A stretch of DNA of 12,718 bases, taken from assembly GCA_012514355.1 (NCBI GenBank), contig JAAZAL010000055.1, positions 1 through 12,718 of the forward strand. The letters are read 5' to 3'. Below the pieces are notes generated by a model, which saw only the letters and a program-made list of their open reading frames with translations, searched no databases and was not told the origin of the DNA. Source of the DNA: Candidatus Dojkabacteria bacterium (GTDB lineage Bacteria > Patescibacteriota > Dojkabacteria > SC72). How positions within the stretch are numbered: the first letter of the stretch is position 1; every line of letters begins with the position of its first letter. The position numbers were made by a program, and so were the translations under genes. Positions 1 through 9,069 of this stretch are shown piece after piece.

Positions 1-2245
<2,245 letters not shown>

Positions 2246-2268
2246 ATTTTTGCTATATATTCAGTTTT

Positions 2269-2343
2269 GAGTGTGCAAACACTCTTTTGCTCTTTAGAAT
2301 TAAGTCCTGATGATTATTGTTAGTAATAACAGTAGTCGTCAGG
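2269..2343 (+). other. 23S-5S spacer hairpins, probable rRNA processing stems
   Basis: The spacer holds two clear hairpins. GAGTGT/ACACTC (2269-2284) is closed by a GCAA tetraloop. CCTGATGA (2306-2313) pairs with TCGTCAGG (2336-2343), eight pairs with one G-U, and encloses a TTATT/AATAA hairpin (2314-2329). Such stems commonly position rRNA processing cuts; that role is inferred. The first is followed by a few Ts but is unlikely to stop transcription before the 5S gene. Confidence 0.55.
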
Positions 2344-2373
2344 CGATAGTAATTCATATATTGGATTATTTTC

Positions 2374-2491
2374 GCCTGGCGATTGTAGCAGAGTGGAACT
2401 ACCTGATCTCCATCCCGAACTCAGAAGTAAAACACTCTAGCGCCGAAAATACTTGAACCTTTGGTTCTGGGAAGATAGGTCATTGCCAGGA
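2374..2491 (+). rRNA. rrf: 5S ribosomal RNA
   Basis: This is the large-subunit 5S rRNA, about 118 nt. The terminal helix is CCTGGC (2375-2380) paired with GCCAGG (2485-2490). The conserved core CCCGAACTCAGAAGTAAAAC and the following TAGCGCCGA match bacterial 5S rRNA in the expected order. It lies about 130 bp after the 23S end, so it is most likely co-transcribed with it. Exact ends are estimated from helix I. Confidence 0.95.
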
Positions 2492-2505
2492 TTTTGAATT
2501 CGAAT

Positions 2506-2538
2506 CCCCACTTGTAATAGAGTGGGGTTTTTATTTTT
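2506..2538 (+). terminator. Intrinsic terminator of the rRNA operon
   Basis: CCCCACT (2506-2512) pairs with AGTGGGG (2521-2527), a 7-bp G/C-rich stem with an 8-nt loop, followed directly by a T-rich run interrupted by one A. It lies 15 bp after the 5S gene. Confidence 0.88.
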
Positions 2539-2814
2539 ATAGGTTCTTTCGCCTTTAAATTCCCAACGGCGGAAGTGACAAATCTGTCTCGCAATTACAG
2601 TATAAGGTTTGGTACGGACAATTACGTAACAAAAACCGAAATTTTACCCCATAATTATAATTAATACGATGATATTTGGTATAGGCAATCCGTAGCCTTT
2701 TTTTGTATGCGGTTCAAAACCTTTTGTTAATACAATATATAGCGCGAGTAAGAAAGTTGCTCAAAACTCTTTCATTTATAATTCTTTTGATTTACTTTTT
2801 CAATTTCTGTAATC
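2539..2814. other. Gene-free interval with several potential hairpins
   Basis: No convincing reading frame or tRNA is seen. Potential hairpins are CTTTCGCC/GGCGGAAG (2546-2575, 8 bp with one G-U), CTGT/ACAG (2585-2600), and GGTTT/AAACC enclosing TACG/CGTA (2606-2637). A 4-bp AGGC/GCCT stem (2683-2698) runs into seven Ts. The series could be a small RNA of about 160 nt ending near 2704, but no promoter for it is clear and no family is recognised. The part from 2705 to 2814 is A+T-rich leader sequence of the next gene. Confidence 0.35.
2683..2704 (+). terminator. Weak terminator-like hairpin
   Basis: AGGC (2683-2686) and GCCT (2695-2698) flank an 8-nt loop, and the right arm merges into a run of seven Ts. 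The stem is only 4 bp, so termination would be weak or this may be chance. Confidence 0.28.
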
Positions 2815-2823
2815 TGATATACT
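2815..2823 (+). promoter_or_regulatory. Extended -10 promoter of the kinase-nth cluster
   Basis: TGATATACT is an extended -10 (TG, one base, TATACT). No good -35 is seen 17 bp upstream. The predicted transcription start near 2830 would leave a leader of about 11 nt before the ATG at 2841. It matches the TGATATAAT elements before rpsA, clpC and the last gene. Confidence 0.55.
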
Positions 2824-2840
2824 TAATTACTACTTAAATT

Positions 2841-3872
2841 ATGGGCTACTCATTTTGTATGGCTTCCAACTCATTTTCTATAGATTTCGAAGGAGGTGAT
2901 CAGGTAGGCAAGGGAGATGCAGTTAAAAATTTCTCTCTTCATTTATCCTCTCTTGGATATCCAGTTTCCGTTATTTCTTTCCCATATTATTCAACCCCAT
3001 TAGGATTTTTAATTAGGCAAATTCTGTTAAATGGTTTTGATGATTCAACTCATATTGATACTAAAAGGATTTTAGATATTAAGATGGCTCTTTTTGCACT
3101 GAATAGGTTGGAAATATTAAATTGTATTCTTTCTTTAAAACAACGATATATTTACCTCTTTGATAGGGGTCCTTTCAGTAATGCTTTAACTATTTCTTAC
3201 CATCTTTTTTCTCAAGGATGCGATTTCCAAAGATGTGAAGAGTATGTAAATACAGCAATTAATTTAGATTCATTTTTTCTAAAAAGTTTAAATATTAACA
3301 ACTGTGTTATACGTTTGAAATACTGTGATATTGATTGGGAGAAGAGTAGAAAAGGAGATATAAGTGATCTGTATGAAAGAAAAGAGGTTCAAGATATCAG
3401 TGAGTATGTTTACACTATTTTTGAAAAAAGTGTAGGAAAAGGATGGGTCAATATCACAACAAAGGATAGGAATGGGTGGAGAGAAAGAGAAGAAATTAGA
3501 GAGGAGTGTATGAGATTTGTTTTAAATAGAGGGCTTTTAGATAGTATTCAGAAGAAGAAGGTTAAGAGGATAAAGTATTTGGGTATTGGAGATATACAAA
3601 AATCTTTGTATCTGGGCTGTGATATTTCTAATAGATTAAAAAGAGAATGGAGGGATGCAATTGGGACAAATAACAAGAAGAAGGTGTACACAGTAGCAGA
3701 AAGTATTTCGCAGGCCTTTGTGGTCACTACAGAGTCTGTAAGTTGGTGTAATGAAGAGATTGCATTGGAAGTAGGGCATTTCTTTAGGGAGTATCCCGAA
3801 ATATCTGATATTATTAAGAATAAATATGGGAAAGAATTCCTAACAAAATTTCTTAAAAGGGTAAAGATATGA
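2841..3872 (+). CDS. tmk: Thymidylate-kinase-like P-loop protein with C-terminal extension
   Basis: The N-terminal part resembles dTMP kinase, which phosphorylates dTMP to dTDP in the cytoplasm. Residues 14-24 read IDFEGGDQVGK, corresponding to the family's P-loop FEGxDGxGKT. The usual final Thr/Ser and its neighbour are replaced by Gly-Asp. LFDRG (residues 106-110) matches the DR(Y) nucleotide-binding motif, and WEKSRKGDISDLYER (166-180) lies where the lid is expected. The usual family length is about 205-215 residues. Here about 115 extra residues follow residue 228; I do not recognise this helical, Lys-rich extension. No Shine-Dalgarno precedes ATG 2841, and ATG 2859 (Met7, MASNSF) is an equally possible start. 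The TGA stop overlaps the nth start (ATGA), indicating one transcript. The substitution pattern may mean a different nucleoside or nucleotide substrate, so the symbol is provisional. Confidence 0.75.
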   Translation: MGYSFCMASNSFSIDFEGGDQVGKGDAVKNFSLHLSSLGYPVSVISFPYYSTPLGFLIRQILLNGFDDSTHIDTKRILDIKMALFALNRLEILNCILSLKQRYIYLFDRGPFSNALTISYHLFSQGCDFQRCEEYVNTAINLDSFFLKSLNINNCVIRLKYCDIDWEKSRKGDISDLYERKEVQDISEYVYTIFEKSVGKGWVNITTKDRNGWREREEIREECMRFVLNRGLLDSIQKKKVKRIKYLGIGDIQKSLYLGCDISNRLKREWRDAIGTNNKKKVYTVAESISQAFVVTTESVSWCNEEIALEVGHFFREYPEISDIIKNKYGKEFLTKFLKRVKI

Positions 3873-4462
3873 GAAAGAAAGAAAAAGCTTATCTTTTACT
3901 ATCTAAATTAGAGGAGATGTATCCTAATGCCCAAACGGAGTTGCAAAATTGGAGTACACCTTTCCAATTTTTAATTTGTATTATGCTCTCTGCTCAAACA
4001 ACTGACAAGCAGGTAAATAAGGTAACAGGCAGGCTCTTTGAGATATACCCCGATGGGTATACGATGTCACTTGCATCTCCTTTGGAAATTGAGAAGTTTA
4101 TCTCTTCAATTAACTACTATCATACTAAAGCAAGGCATATTCAGAAAATGTCTGAGATTATAACTAAAGAGTACTCTGGAGAAATCCCTTTATCTTTAGA
4201 AAAGCTCTTAAAGCTACCAGGAGTAGGGTATAAAACAGCGAATGTGTTTTTAAATGACCTTTATCAATTAAATCAAGGTATAGCAGTAGATACTCATGTT
4301 AAGAAAACAGCACTTAAATACGGTTTAACTAAAAATACAAATCCAGATAAGATATCTAAAGATTTAGAGAAGTTGTATAAACAAGAAGACTGGTATAAGA
4401 TAAATAGGTATTTCGTTTTGTATGGAAGATACGATTTTAAAATAAATTTAGTACTTACATAA
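3869..4462 (+). CDS. nth: Endonuclease III-like DNA glycosylase/AP lyase lacking the Fe-S cluster
   Basis: This is a base-excision repair enzyme that removes oxidised pyrimidines and cleaves at abasic sites. LSAQTTDKQVNK (40-51) matches the conserved N-terminal signature. INYYHTKARHI (81-91) is the next conserved segment. The helix-hairpin-helix is LPGVGYKTAN (116-125), with the catalytic Lys at 122, and VDTHV follows with the catalytic Asp at 141. The family usually ends with a Cys-X6-Cys-X2-Cys-X5-Cys [4Fe-4S] loop after HGRY. Here the equivalent YGRY (185-188) is followed by only nine residues, none of them Cys, giving 197 residues instead of about 211. Neither of the other two frames supplies the cysteines, so a simple frameshift does not explain the loss. 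It overlaps the upstream gene by 4 bp, and a weak AAGGG lies before the start. The fold assignment is firm; activity without the cluster is inferred from the retained Lys and Asp. Confidence 0.9.
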   Translation: MRKKEKAYLLLSKLEEMYPNAQTELQNWSTPFQFLICIMLSAQTTDKQVNKVTGRLFEIYPDGYTMSLASPLEIEKFISSINYYHTKARHIQKMSEIITKEYSGEIPLSLEKLLKLPGVGYKTANVFLNDLYQLNQGIAVDTHVKKTALKYGLTKNTNPDKISKDLEKLYKQEDWYKINRYFVLYGRYDFKINLVLT

Positions 4463-4464
4463 TA

Positions 4465-5208
4465 ATGTTTAGTGAAACTCAGGGAGGTGACCCAGCTAAT
4501 ACAGCAAATTTCCAATTCGACGGTTTAGAAATGGATCCCTTGCTTTCTCAGTTTGCTAAATCTACTGAAAAAGAGAGTCTTTTAAACGATCCTCTTTCGA
4601 TTTATGTTACCGATAAAGTAAGGCATGAGCCTTATCTAGGTCGTGCTAATAGGGAGGACTGCTCAATGTTATTTCCTTATCAACAAAAAAAAGAGCAGGC
4701 TACTTTATGGACCTCTGCAAAGCTTCGAACAAGGAGAGATTGTTCTTTTATGGCCTCAATAGTTAACCCTGCTCTTGTAGATGATATAGAAAAAAGAAAA
4801 AAAAGTGATAGAAGTGATGGTATTAATAGGGGATTAGCAGTACAGTATAAACCTACAACATCCGCAAAGGATACTTTAGGAACTGCAATTCAAAGGGTCG
4901 ACCACGTCTTGCTTGATACTTTCTCTGTAATGCTTCCAATTGAAGGCAAAGAAGAAGAAATGCAACTTTATGTAATTCAGAAACACAAAGTTGTCTCTGG
5001 GTTAGGTGATAACAAGGAAGAGATATTAAAACTAACAGTTAAAAGAAAGAATCCAAGAACAGATAGTTTTCAGGATTTTAAAAAATTTGACCAAGTCCCA
5101 GATAAATTCCTTTCTGTTTCTCAATTTGATTCCATTATCAATAAAAGTAAGGGAGTAATAGAAAAGAGATTAAGAGAAGATTCTCAGAGAAGAAGGACTT
5201 CGCAATAA
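4465..5208 (+). CDS. Hypothetical protein, unrecognised
   Basis: A 247-residue soluble protein of no family I recognise. It has no signal peptide or membrane segment. The N-terminus (1-60) is acidic and polar. The middle (65-110) is Cys- and Arg-containing, including NREDCSMLFPYQQKK and LRTRRDCSF. A part likely rich in beta strands (145-190) includes TFSVMLPIEGKEEEMQLYVIQKHK. The C-terminus is strongly basic and charged (RLREDSQRRR). The ATG is 2 bp after the nth stop, so it is probably the last gene of the kinase-nth transcript. There is no Shine-Dalgarno upstream, but an unused-looking GGAGGTGA lies just inside the gene (4483-4490). Codon use resembles that of its neighbours. Its position suggests, without proof, a role linked to DNA or nucleotide metabolism. 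Confidence 0.75.
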   Translation: MFSETQGGDPANTANFQFDGLEMDPLLSQFAKSTEKESLLNDPLSIYVTDKVRHEPYLGRANREDCSMLFPYQQKKEQATLWTSAKLRTRRDCSFMASIVNPALVDDIEKRKKSDRSDGINRGLAVQYKPTTSAKDTLGTAIQRVDHVLLDTFSVMLPIEGKEEEMQLYVIQKHKVVSGLGDNKEEILKLTVKRKNPRTDSFQDFKKFDQVPDKFLSVSQFDSIINKSKGVIEKRLREDSQRRRTSQ

Positions 5209-5227
5209 CTCATTTTTCTGATATAAT
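5199..5227 (+). promoter_or_regulatory. Promoter of the S1 gene (extended -10)
   Basis: TGATATAAT (5219-5227) is an extended -10 with a perfect TATAAT. A poor -35, TTCGCA (5199-5204), lies 17 bp before it. Transcription from about 5234 would give a leader of roughly 66 nt. The leader contains AAGG about 7 nt before the ATG at 5301, the best ribosome-binding sequence in the window. Confidence 0.65.
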
Positions 5228-5300
5228 CCCAACTGCAGTAACATTATTTTAGTGTATGTATGTGATACTGCTAATTCATACATCGCCATAAGGTATATAT

Positions 5301-5795
5301 ATGGTAAACACAAAAAAAGTTGATACAGAGATTAAAGACAAGTCTTTGTACTCAGAGTTAGATAGTTTCCTAGAAGATAGTGCACATAAGATAAAACAAC
5401 TCTCAAGAGGAGATATTGTTGAAGGAGAGGTTGTTGATATTAATAATGGCGTCGTTATCGTAGATGTTGGCTTTAAGTCAGAGGGTATTATCGCAGGTAG
5501 AGAACTAAAATCTGATACGCTTGATTGGACTCAACTTAAGGTTGGAGACAAGGTGTTAGTATATGTTGTAAAACCAGAAGATGATAAAGGTCAGTTAGTT
5601 CTCTCAATTAGAAGGACTCAACAGGCAAGTGCATGGTTAAGTTTGGAGAATGCTAAAAAGAATAACGAAGTAGTAGACGCTGTTGTTGTTGAATCTAATA
5701 ACGGAGGATTAATTGTTGAGATTGGTAAAGGTATTAGAGGCTTTATTCCTACATCCCAATTAGATGCTACAAGAGTGTATGCTAACGGAGTATGA
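5301..5795 (+). CDS. rpsA: Ribosomal protein S1, N-terminal part up to in-frame TGA
   Basis: S1 binds mRNA on the 30S subunit and helps start translation, which matters in a genome with few Shine-Dalgarno sequences. S1/OB domain 1 spans about residues 36-105 (RGDIVEGEVVDINNGVVIVDVGFKSEGII). Domain 2 begins near 122 (NEVVDAVVVESNNGGLIVEIGKGIRGFIPTSQL). The frame meets TGA at codon 165, inside domain 2, straight after ANGV. Without interruption the same frame continues to a TAG at 6531-6533, giving a four-domain protein of 410 codons. The sequence after TGA (QVGKDISSKVQKRLNSLIGEGIKTRIIELDREKNRIILSEK) is a normal end of an S1 domain. So this is one gene with a single nonsense codon, not two natural genes. 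Trp is encoded by TGG here, and other genes have no internal TGA. Confidence 0.85.
   Translation: MVNTKKVDTEIKDKSLYSELDSFLEDSAHKIKQLSRGDIVEGEVVDINNGVVIVDVGFKSEGIIAGRELKSDTLDWTQLKVGDKVLVYVVKPEDDKGQLVLSIRRTQQASAWLSLENAKKNNEVVDAVVVESNNGGLIVEIGKGIRGFIPTSQLDATRVYANGV
5793..5795 (+). other. rpsA: In-frame TGA at codon 165 of the S1 gene
   Basis: Reading frame 5301-6533 has one stop, TGA, followed by C (UGA-C), a context known to favour readthrough in bacteria. No frame change is needed to continue. The only other TGA in a coding frame is the normal stop of the kinase gene, so a genome-wide TGA reassignment is unlikely. The options are a real nonsense mutation, a sequencing or assembly error, or readthrough. 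Confidence 0.9.
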
Positions 5796-5918
5796 CAGGT
5801 TGGTAAAGATATTTCATCTAAAGTTCAGAAGAGATTAAACTCATTAATAGGTGAGGGTATTAAGACTAGAATAATTGAATTAGATAGGGAAAAGAACAGA
5901 ATAATACTTTCCGAAAAG

Positions 5919-6533
5919 ATGGTTACCCAAGCTAGAGATTTAGAGAAGAGAGCAGCTACACTAAAAAAGGTAAAAGAGGGAGATGTTTTAGAGGGTACAG
6001 TAAGTGGTATTACTCCTTTTGGTATTTTTGTTAACGCTCAAGGTTTGGAGGGATTAGTTCATCTTTCCGAGCTTTCTTGGGATAAAGTTGAGGATATTGG
6101 TGCAATTTACACTGTAGGAAATTCTGTTAAAGTTGTTGTAATTGGTCTTTCTGATGGAGGAAAGAGAGTAGCATACAGTGTTAAAAGATTACAGCAAGAT
6201 CCTTGGTCTCAAGCAATTTCTAAGTTTAAGATTGGAGATGTTGTTGATGGTGTAGTTCAAAAGGTTGTTCCTTACGGTGCTTTTATCAGAATTGGAGAGG
6301 GTTTAAATGGTTTAATTCATATCTCTGAGCTTTCTGATAAGTTAGTTAAAAATCCTGAAGATATTGTTAAGGTAGGACAGGAGGTTAAGGTTAAGATACT
6401 TTCCATATCTTCTACTGAAAGACACCTAGGATTAAGTCTAAAGGCTTCTTCAGAAGTTTCTTCTCAAAAGAAGTTAAACAAGGAGGAGTTAGCAGAGGCA
6501 ATTGATGAGGCAATAGATTTAGAGATTAAATAG
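5919..6533 (+). CDS. rpsA: Ribosomal protein S1, C-terminal part after in-frame TGA
   Basis: This is the continuation of the S1 reading frame, starting at the first possible start codon after the TGA (Met207 of the full frame). Two complete S1 domains follow. Domain 3 includes EGDVLEGTVSGITPFGIFVN and LEGLVHLSELSWDKV. Domain 4 includes IGDVVDGVVQKVVPYGAFIR and LNGLIHISELSDKLV and ends near LGLSLKASS. An acidic tail finishes the protein. No Shine-Dalgarno or promoter precedes Met207, and residues 166-206 between the TGA and this ATG are coding-like. Independent expression is therefore doubtful; more likely this belongs to a 410-residue S1 protein. The gene ends with TAG 18 bp before a terminator. 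Confidence 0.8.
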   Translation: MVTQARDLEKRAATLKKVKEGDVLEGTVSGITPFGIFVNAQGLEGLVHLSELSWDKVEDIGAIYTVGNSVKVVVIGLSDGGKRVAYSVKRLQQDPWSQAISKFKIGDVVDGVVQKVVPYGAFIRIGEGLNGLIHISELSDKLVKNPEDIVKVGQEVKVKILSISSTERHLGLSLKASSEVSSQKKLNKEELAEAIDEAIDLEIK

Positions 6534-6550
6534 TTTAATAGAAATATATT

Positions 6551-6578
6551 AAAAGAGGGTCTTTGGGCCCTCTTTTTT
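6551..6578 (+). terminator. Intrinsic terminator after the S1 gene
   Basis: AAAAGAGGG (6551-6559) pairs with CCCTCTTTT (6568-6576), a 9-bp stem with an 8-nt loop that continues into a T-run ending at 6578. It closes the S1 transcript. Its last T is the first base of the clpC extended -10. Confidence 0.88.
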
Positions 6579-6586
6579 GATATAAT
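6578..6586 (+). promoter_or_regulatory. clpC extended -10 promoter; leaderless start predicted
   Basis: TGATATAAT is an extended -10 whose last base is only 5 bp before the clpC ATG (6592). The expected start of transcription, 6-8 bp after the -10, coincides with the A of the ATG. The mRNA should thus be leaderless, which fits the absence of a ribosome-binding site. No -35 is apparent. Confidence 0.7.
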
Positions 6587-6591
6587 TAAGT

Positions 6592-9057
6592 ATGGAAAAA
6601 GTAATAAAGAAAGATATTTTTAAAAGGATATCTAAAAATGCAAGGATATCACTGCGAACATCTTCATTGATATCTGAACATTTAAAGAGTGAATTTGTAC
6701 AACCAGAGCATCTCTTGGTAGGTATTCTGTTAAATGAAAATGCCCTTGCAACAAAGATTGTTGCTAGTATGGGTTTAGAAATTAAGGAGATAGTCGGAAA
6801 GGTGCTGGATAATATTGGGGTTGATATAACTGCAGATATTAATACCAGTAGGGATTTAAAATTCTCTCCTAGTTCAAAGGAGGTACTGCGAAGAGCGTAT
6901 GACTGGTCTTTGCGGCTTTCCCATGTTTATGTTGGTACTGAGCATTTAATGTTAAGCATATTAGAGTCAAAAGATTTGTATATTAAAGATATTGTTAATA
7001 TGGGTTTGACCCAAAGAAGATTTCATAAATATCTTTTTGAACATGCAACATATCCTCTTGGGGTGTTAGCTAAACCAGAGATGTCAAACAGTGTCCCGTC
7101 CCAAGGCAAAATTCTAGATGTAATTGGTAGAGATTTAGTTGAAACTGCAAAGACAGGGAAGTTAGATCCTCTTGTAGGAAGAGAGGAGGAGTTGGGAGAT
7201 ATAATAAAGATTTTGAGTAGAAGGAAAAAGAACAATCCAATAGTAGTTGGAGATGCAGGTGTAGGTAAGACAGTATTAATCGAAGGGTTAGCACAAAAGA
7301 TTGCTGATGATAGAGTTCCTCCATCTCTAAGAGATATGAGAATTGTTTCTTTAGATGTAGCAAGTATTATGGCAGGGAGTAGAATGAGGGGGGATGTTGA
7401 AGAGAAGGTCTTAGAGATTGTTAATGAGGTTATTGAATCAAACAACACCATCCTCTTTATCGATGAAATCCATAATATCCTAACTTCAGGTGTCCCTGGT
7501 GGTTCCTCGGAGATTGCTGCAATTCTTAAGCCTGCACTTTTAAAAGAGGGTTTTAGGTGTATTGGAGCAACTACTACAGATGAATATTCAGCATATTTTG
7601 AAAATGATAATGCACTTGCAAGAAGGTTTCAACCAATCTTTCTGAAAGAGCCAACCCTAGAAGAGAGTATTCAAATACTTAGAAATCTTAGGCCAATTTT
7701 TGAAGCACATCATAATATTAATATTAATGATGAGGCTATTAAATTAGCTGTTACTCTCTCAGATAGATATATTAGTGATAGATATTTACCTGATAAAGCT
7801 ATAGATCTTTTAGACGAGGCCAGTGCTACTAAAAGATTAAGTGTTGAGAGTGGGTATGAGAGTATTTCCTCTCTTACTTCTAAATTAAGAAGTATTCAAA
7901 ATGCTAAAAAGGAATTCATTTTACAGGGTAGAATGGAGAGAGCAGAGAAATATCAAAAGAGTGAAGATACATTACTAAAGAAAATAGATAAGTTAGAGAA
8001 ATTACAGGAAAAGAGTAAGAAAGAGAAGGATAGTGAGGTCAATGTTGAAGATATTAGAAGGGTTGTTTCAAATTGGACAGGTATCCCCTTAAATACTTTA
8101 GGTAGCAAGGAAAAGACGGCACTGCTTAGGTTAGATTCTAGGATTAACAGATTAGTAATTGGCCAGAAAGAGGCTGTAAATAGTGTTGTTTCTGCAATAA
8201 AAAGAGCTAGAATAGGGATCTCTGATGTGAGTAGGCCTTGGGCATCATTTCTGTTTTTAGGTCCTACAGGTGTTGGTAAAACGCAGTTAGCAAAAGTACT
8301 AGCTTCTGAGCTTTTTGGGCACGAAGATAGGTTAGTACAGATCGATATGAGTGAGATGATGGAGATGCATAGTGTTTCTAAGTTAATAGGTTCTCCTCCA
8401 GGATATGTAGGCTTTCAAGAGGGGGGTTGGTTAACTGAAAAGGTTAGAAGGAATCCTCACTGTGTAATACTTTTTGATGAAATAGAAAAGGCTCATCCTG
8501 ATGTGTTAAATATACTTTTACAAATATTGGAGTATGGTCATTTAACAGATGGTAGGGGAAGAAGAGTAAATTTTAAAAATACCATAGTGATACTTACTTC
8601 AAATATAGGAGCAGAAGAGATAAGTAAGGATAAGGTACTAGGGTTTTCTTCATCAAAAGATGCAGGGAAGAGTAAATCAGAGCAAGCTTACAGCACTATG
8701 AAGACAGAGCTAATGTCAGAGCTTCGAAGAACTCTGCGTCCAGAGCTACTTAATAGGTTAGATGATATTGTAATATTTAGAGCTTTAAATAGTAGGGATG
8801 CCAAAAAGATAGTAGAGTTACTAGTAATAGAACTTAATGAGAGGTTAAAGACTCAAGATAAAACTATTATATTAAGTAAGGCATTGCTTTCATATATTGT
8901 TAAGGAGGGTTTTAGTGAGGAGTATGGAGCAAGACCTCTTAGAAGGGTATTGCAAGATTTAGTAGAGAGTACTGTTGCCAACTATATTCTTAAAAATGAA
9001 GAAGTTAGTGAGATTAAGTTAGATATTAAAGATGGTAGGGTTAATATATTAAAATAA
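6592..9057 (+). CDS. clpC: ATP-dependent Clp protease ATPase subunit ClpC
   Basis: A Hsp100 AAA+ unfoldase that feeds substrates to the ClpP peptidase. At 821 residues it has the usual ClpC length. Two N-terminal Clp repeats lie at about 11-150 (SEFVQPEHLLVGIL; HVYVGTEHLMLSIL). AAA1 has Walker A GDAGVGKT (220-227) and Walker B ILFIDE (287-292). A short coiled-coil middle domain, Lys/Glu-rich, spans about 421-485, typical of ClpC rather than ClpB. AAA2 has Walker A GPTGVGKT (557-564), Walker B VILFDE (625-630) and the pore-side segment GSPPGYVGF. The ClpP-docking tripeptide LGF is at 683-685 within DKVLGFSSS, so it should partner ClpP. The second-region arginines in LRPELLNRLDD are present. 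It has its own promoter after the S1 terminator and is followed 12 bp later by radA, suggesting a clpC-radA transcript. No CtsR-type operator was identified. Confidence 0.96.
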   Translation: MEKVIKKDIFKRISKNARISLRTSSLISEHLKSEFVQPEHLLVGILLNENALATKIVASMGLEIKEIVGKVLDNIGVDITADINTSRDLKFSPSSKEVLRRAYDWSLRLSHVYVGTEHLMLSILESKDLYIKDIVNMGLTQRRFHKYLFEHATYPLGVLAKPEMSNSVPSQGKILDVIGRDLVETAKTGKLDPLVGREEELGDIIKILSRRKKNNPIVVGDAGVGKTVLIEGLAQKIADDRVPPSLRDMRIVSLDVASIMAGSRMRGDVEEKVLEIVNEVIESNNTILFIDEIHNILTSGVPGGSSEIAAILKPALLKEGFRCIGATTTDEYSAYFENDNALARRFQPIFLKEPTLEESIQILRNLRPIFEAHHNININDEAIKLAVTLSDRYISDRYLPDKAIDLLDEASATKRLSVESGYESISSLTSKLRSIQNAKKEFILQGRMERAEKYQKSEDTLLKKIDKLEKLQEKSKKEKDSEVNVEDIRRVVSNWTGIPLNTLGSKEKTALLRLDSRINRLVIGQKEAVNSVVSAIKRARIGISDVSRPWASFLFLGPTGVGKTQLAKVLASELFGHEDRLVQIDMSEMMEMHSVSKLIGSPPGYVGFQEGGWLTEKVRRNPHCVILFDEIEKAHPDVLNILLQILEYGHLTDGRGRRVNFKNTIVILTSNIGAEEISKDKVLGFSSSKDAGKSKSEQAYSTMKTELMSELRRTLRPELLNRLDDIVIFRALNSRDAKKIVELLVIELNERLKTQDKTIILSKALLSYIVKEGFSEEYGARPLRRVLQDLVESTVANYILKNEEVSEIKLDIKDGRVNILK

Positions 9058-9069
9058 TGATAGATATAT

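Noticed and set aside
2497..2512. TTCGAATCCCC after the 5S gene as a tRNA T-arm
   Set aside because: No matching T-stem, anticodon arm or acceptor stem; the CCCC is the left arm of the terminator.
5792..5806. ATGA at the S1 interruption as a coupled restart
   Set aside because: The overlapping ATG opens a different frame that stops after four codons (MTGW), so it cannot produce the downstream domains.
7023..7451. Minus-strand frames opposite clpC, and similar ones opposite nth, radA and rho
   Set aside because: They are shadows of well-supported plus-strand genes with complete family motifs.
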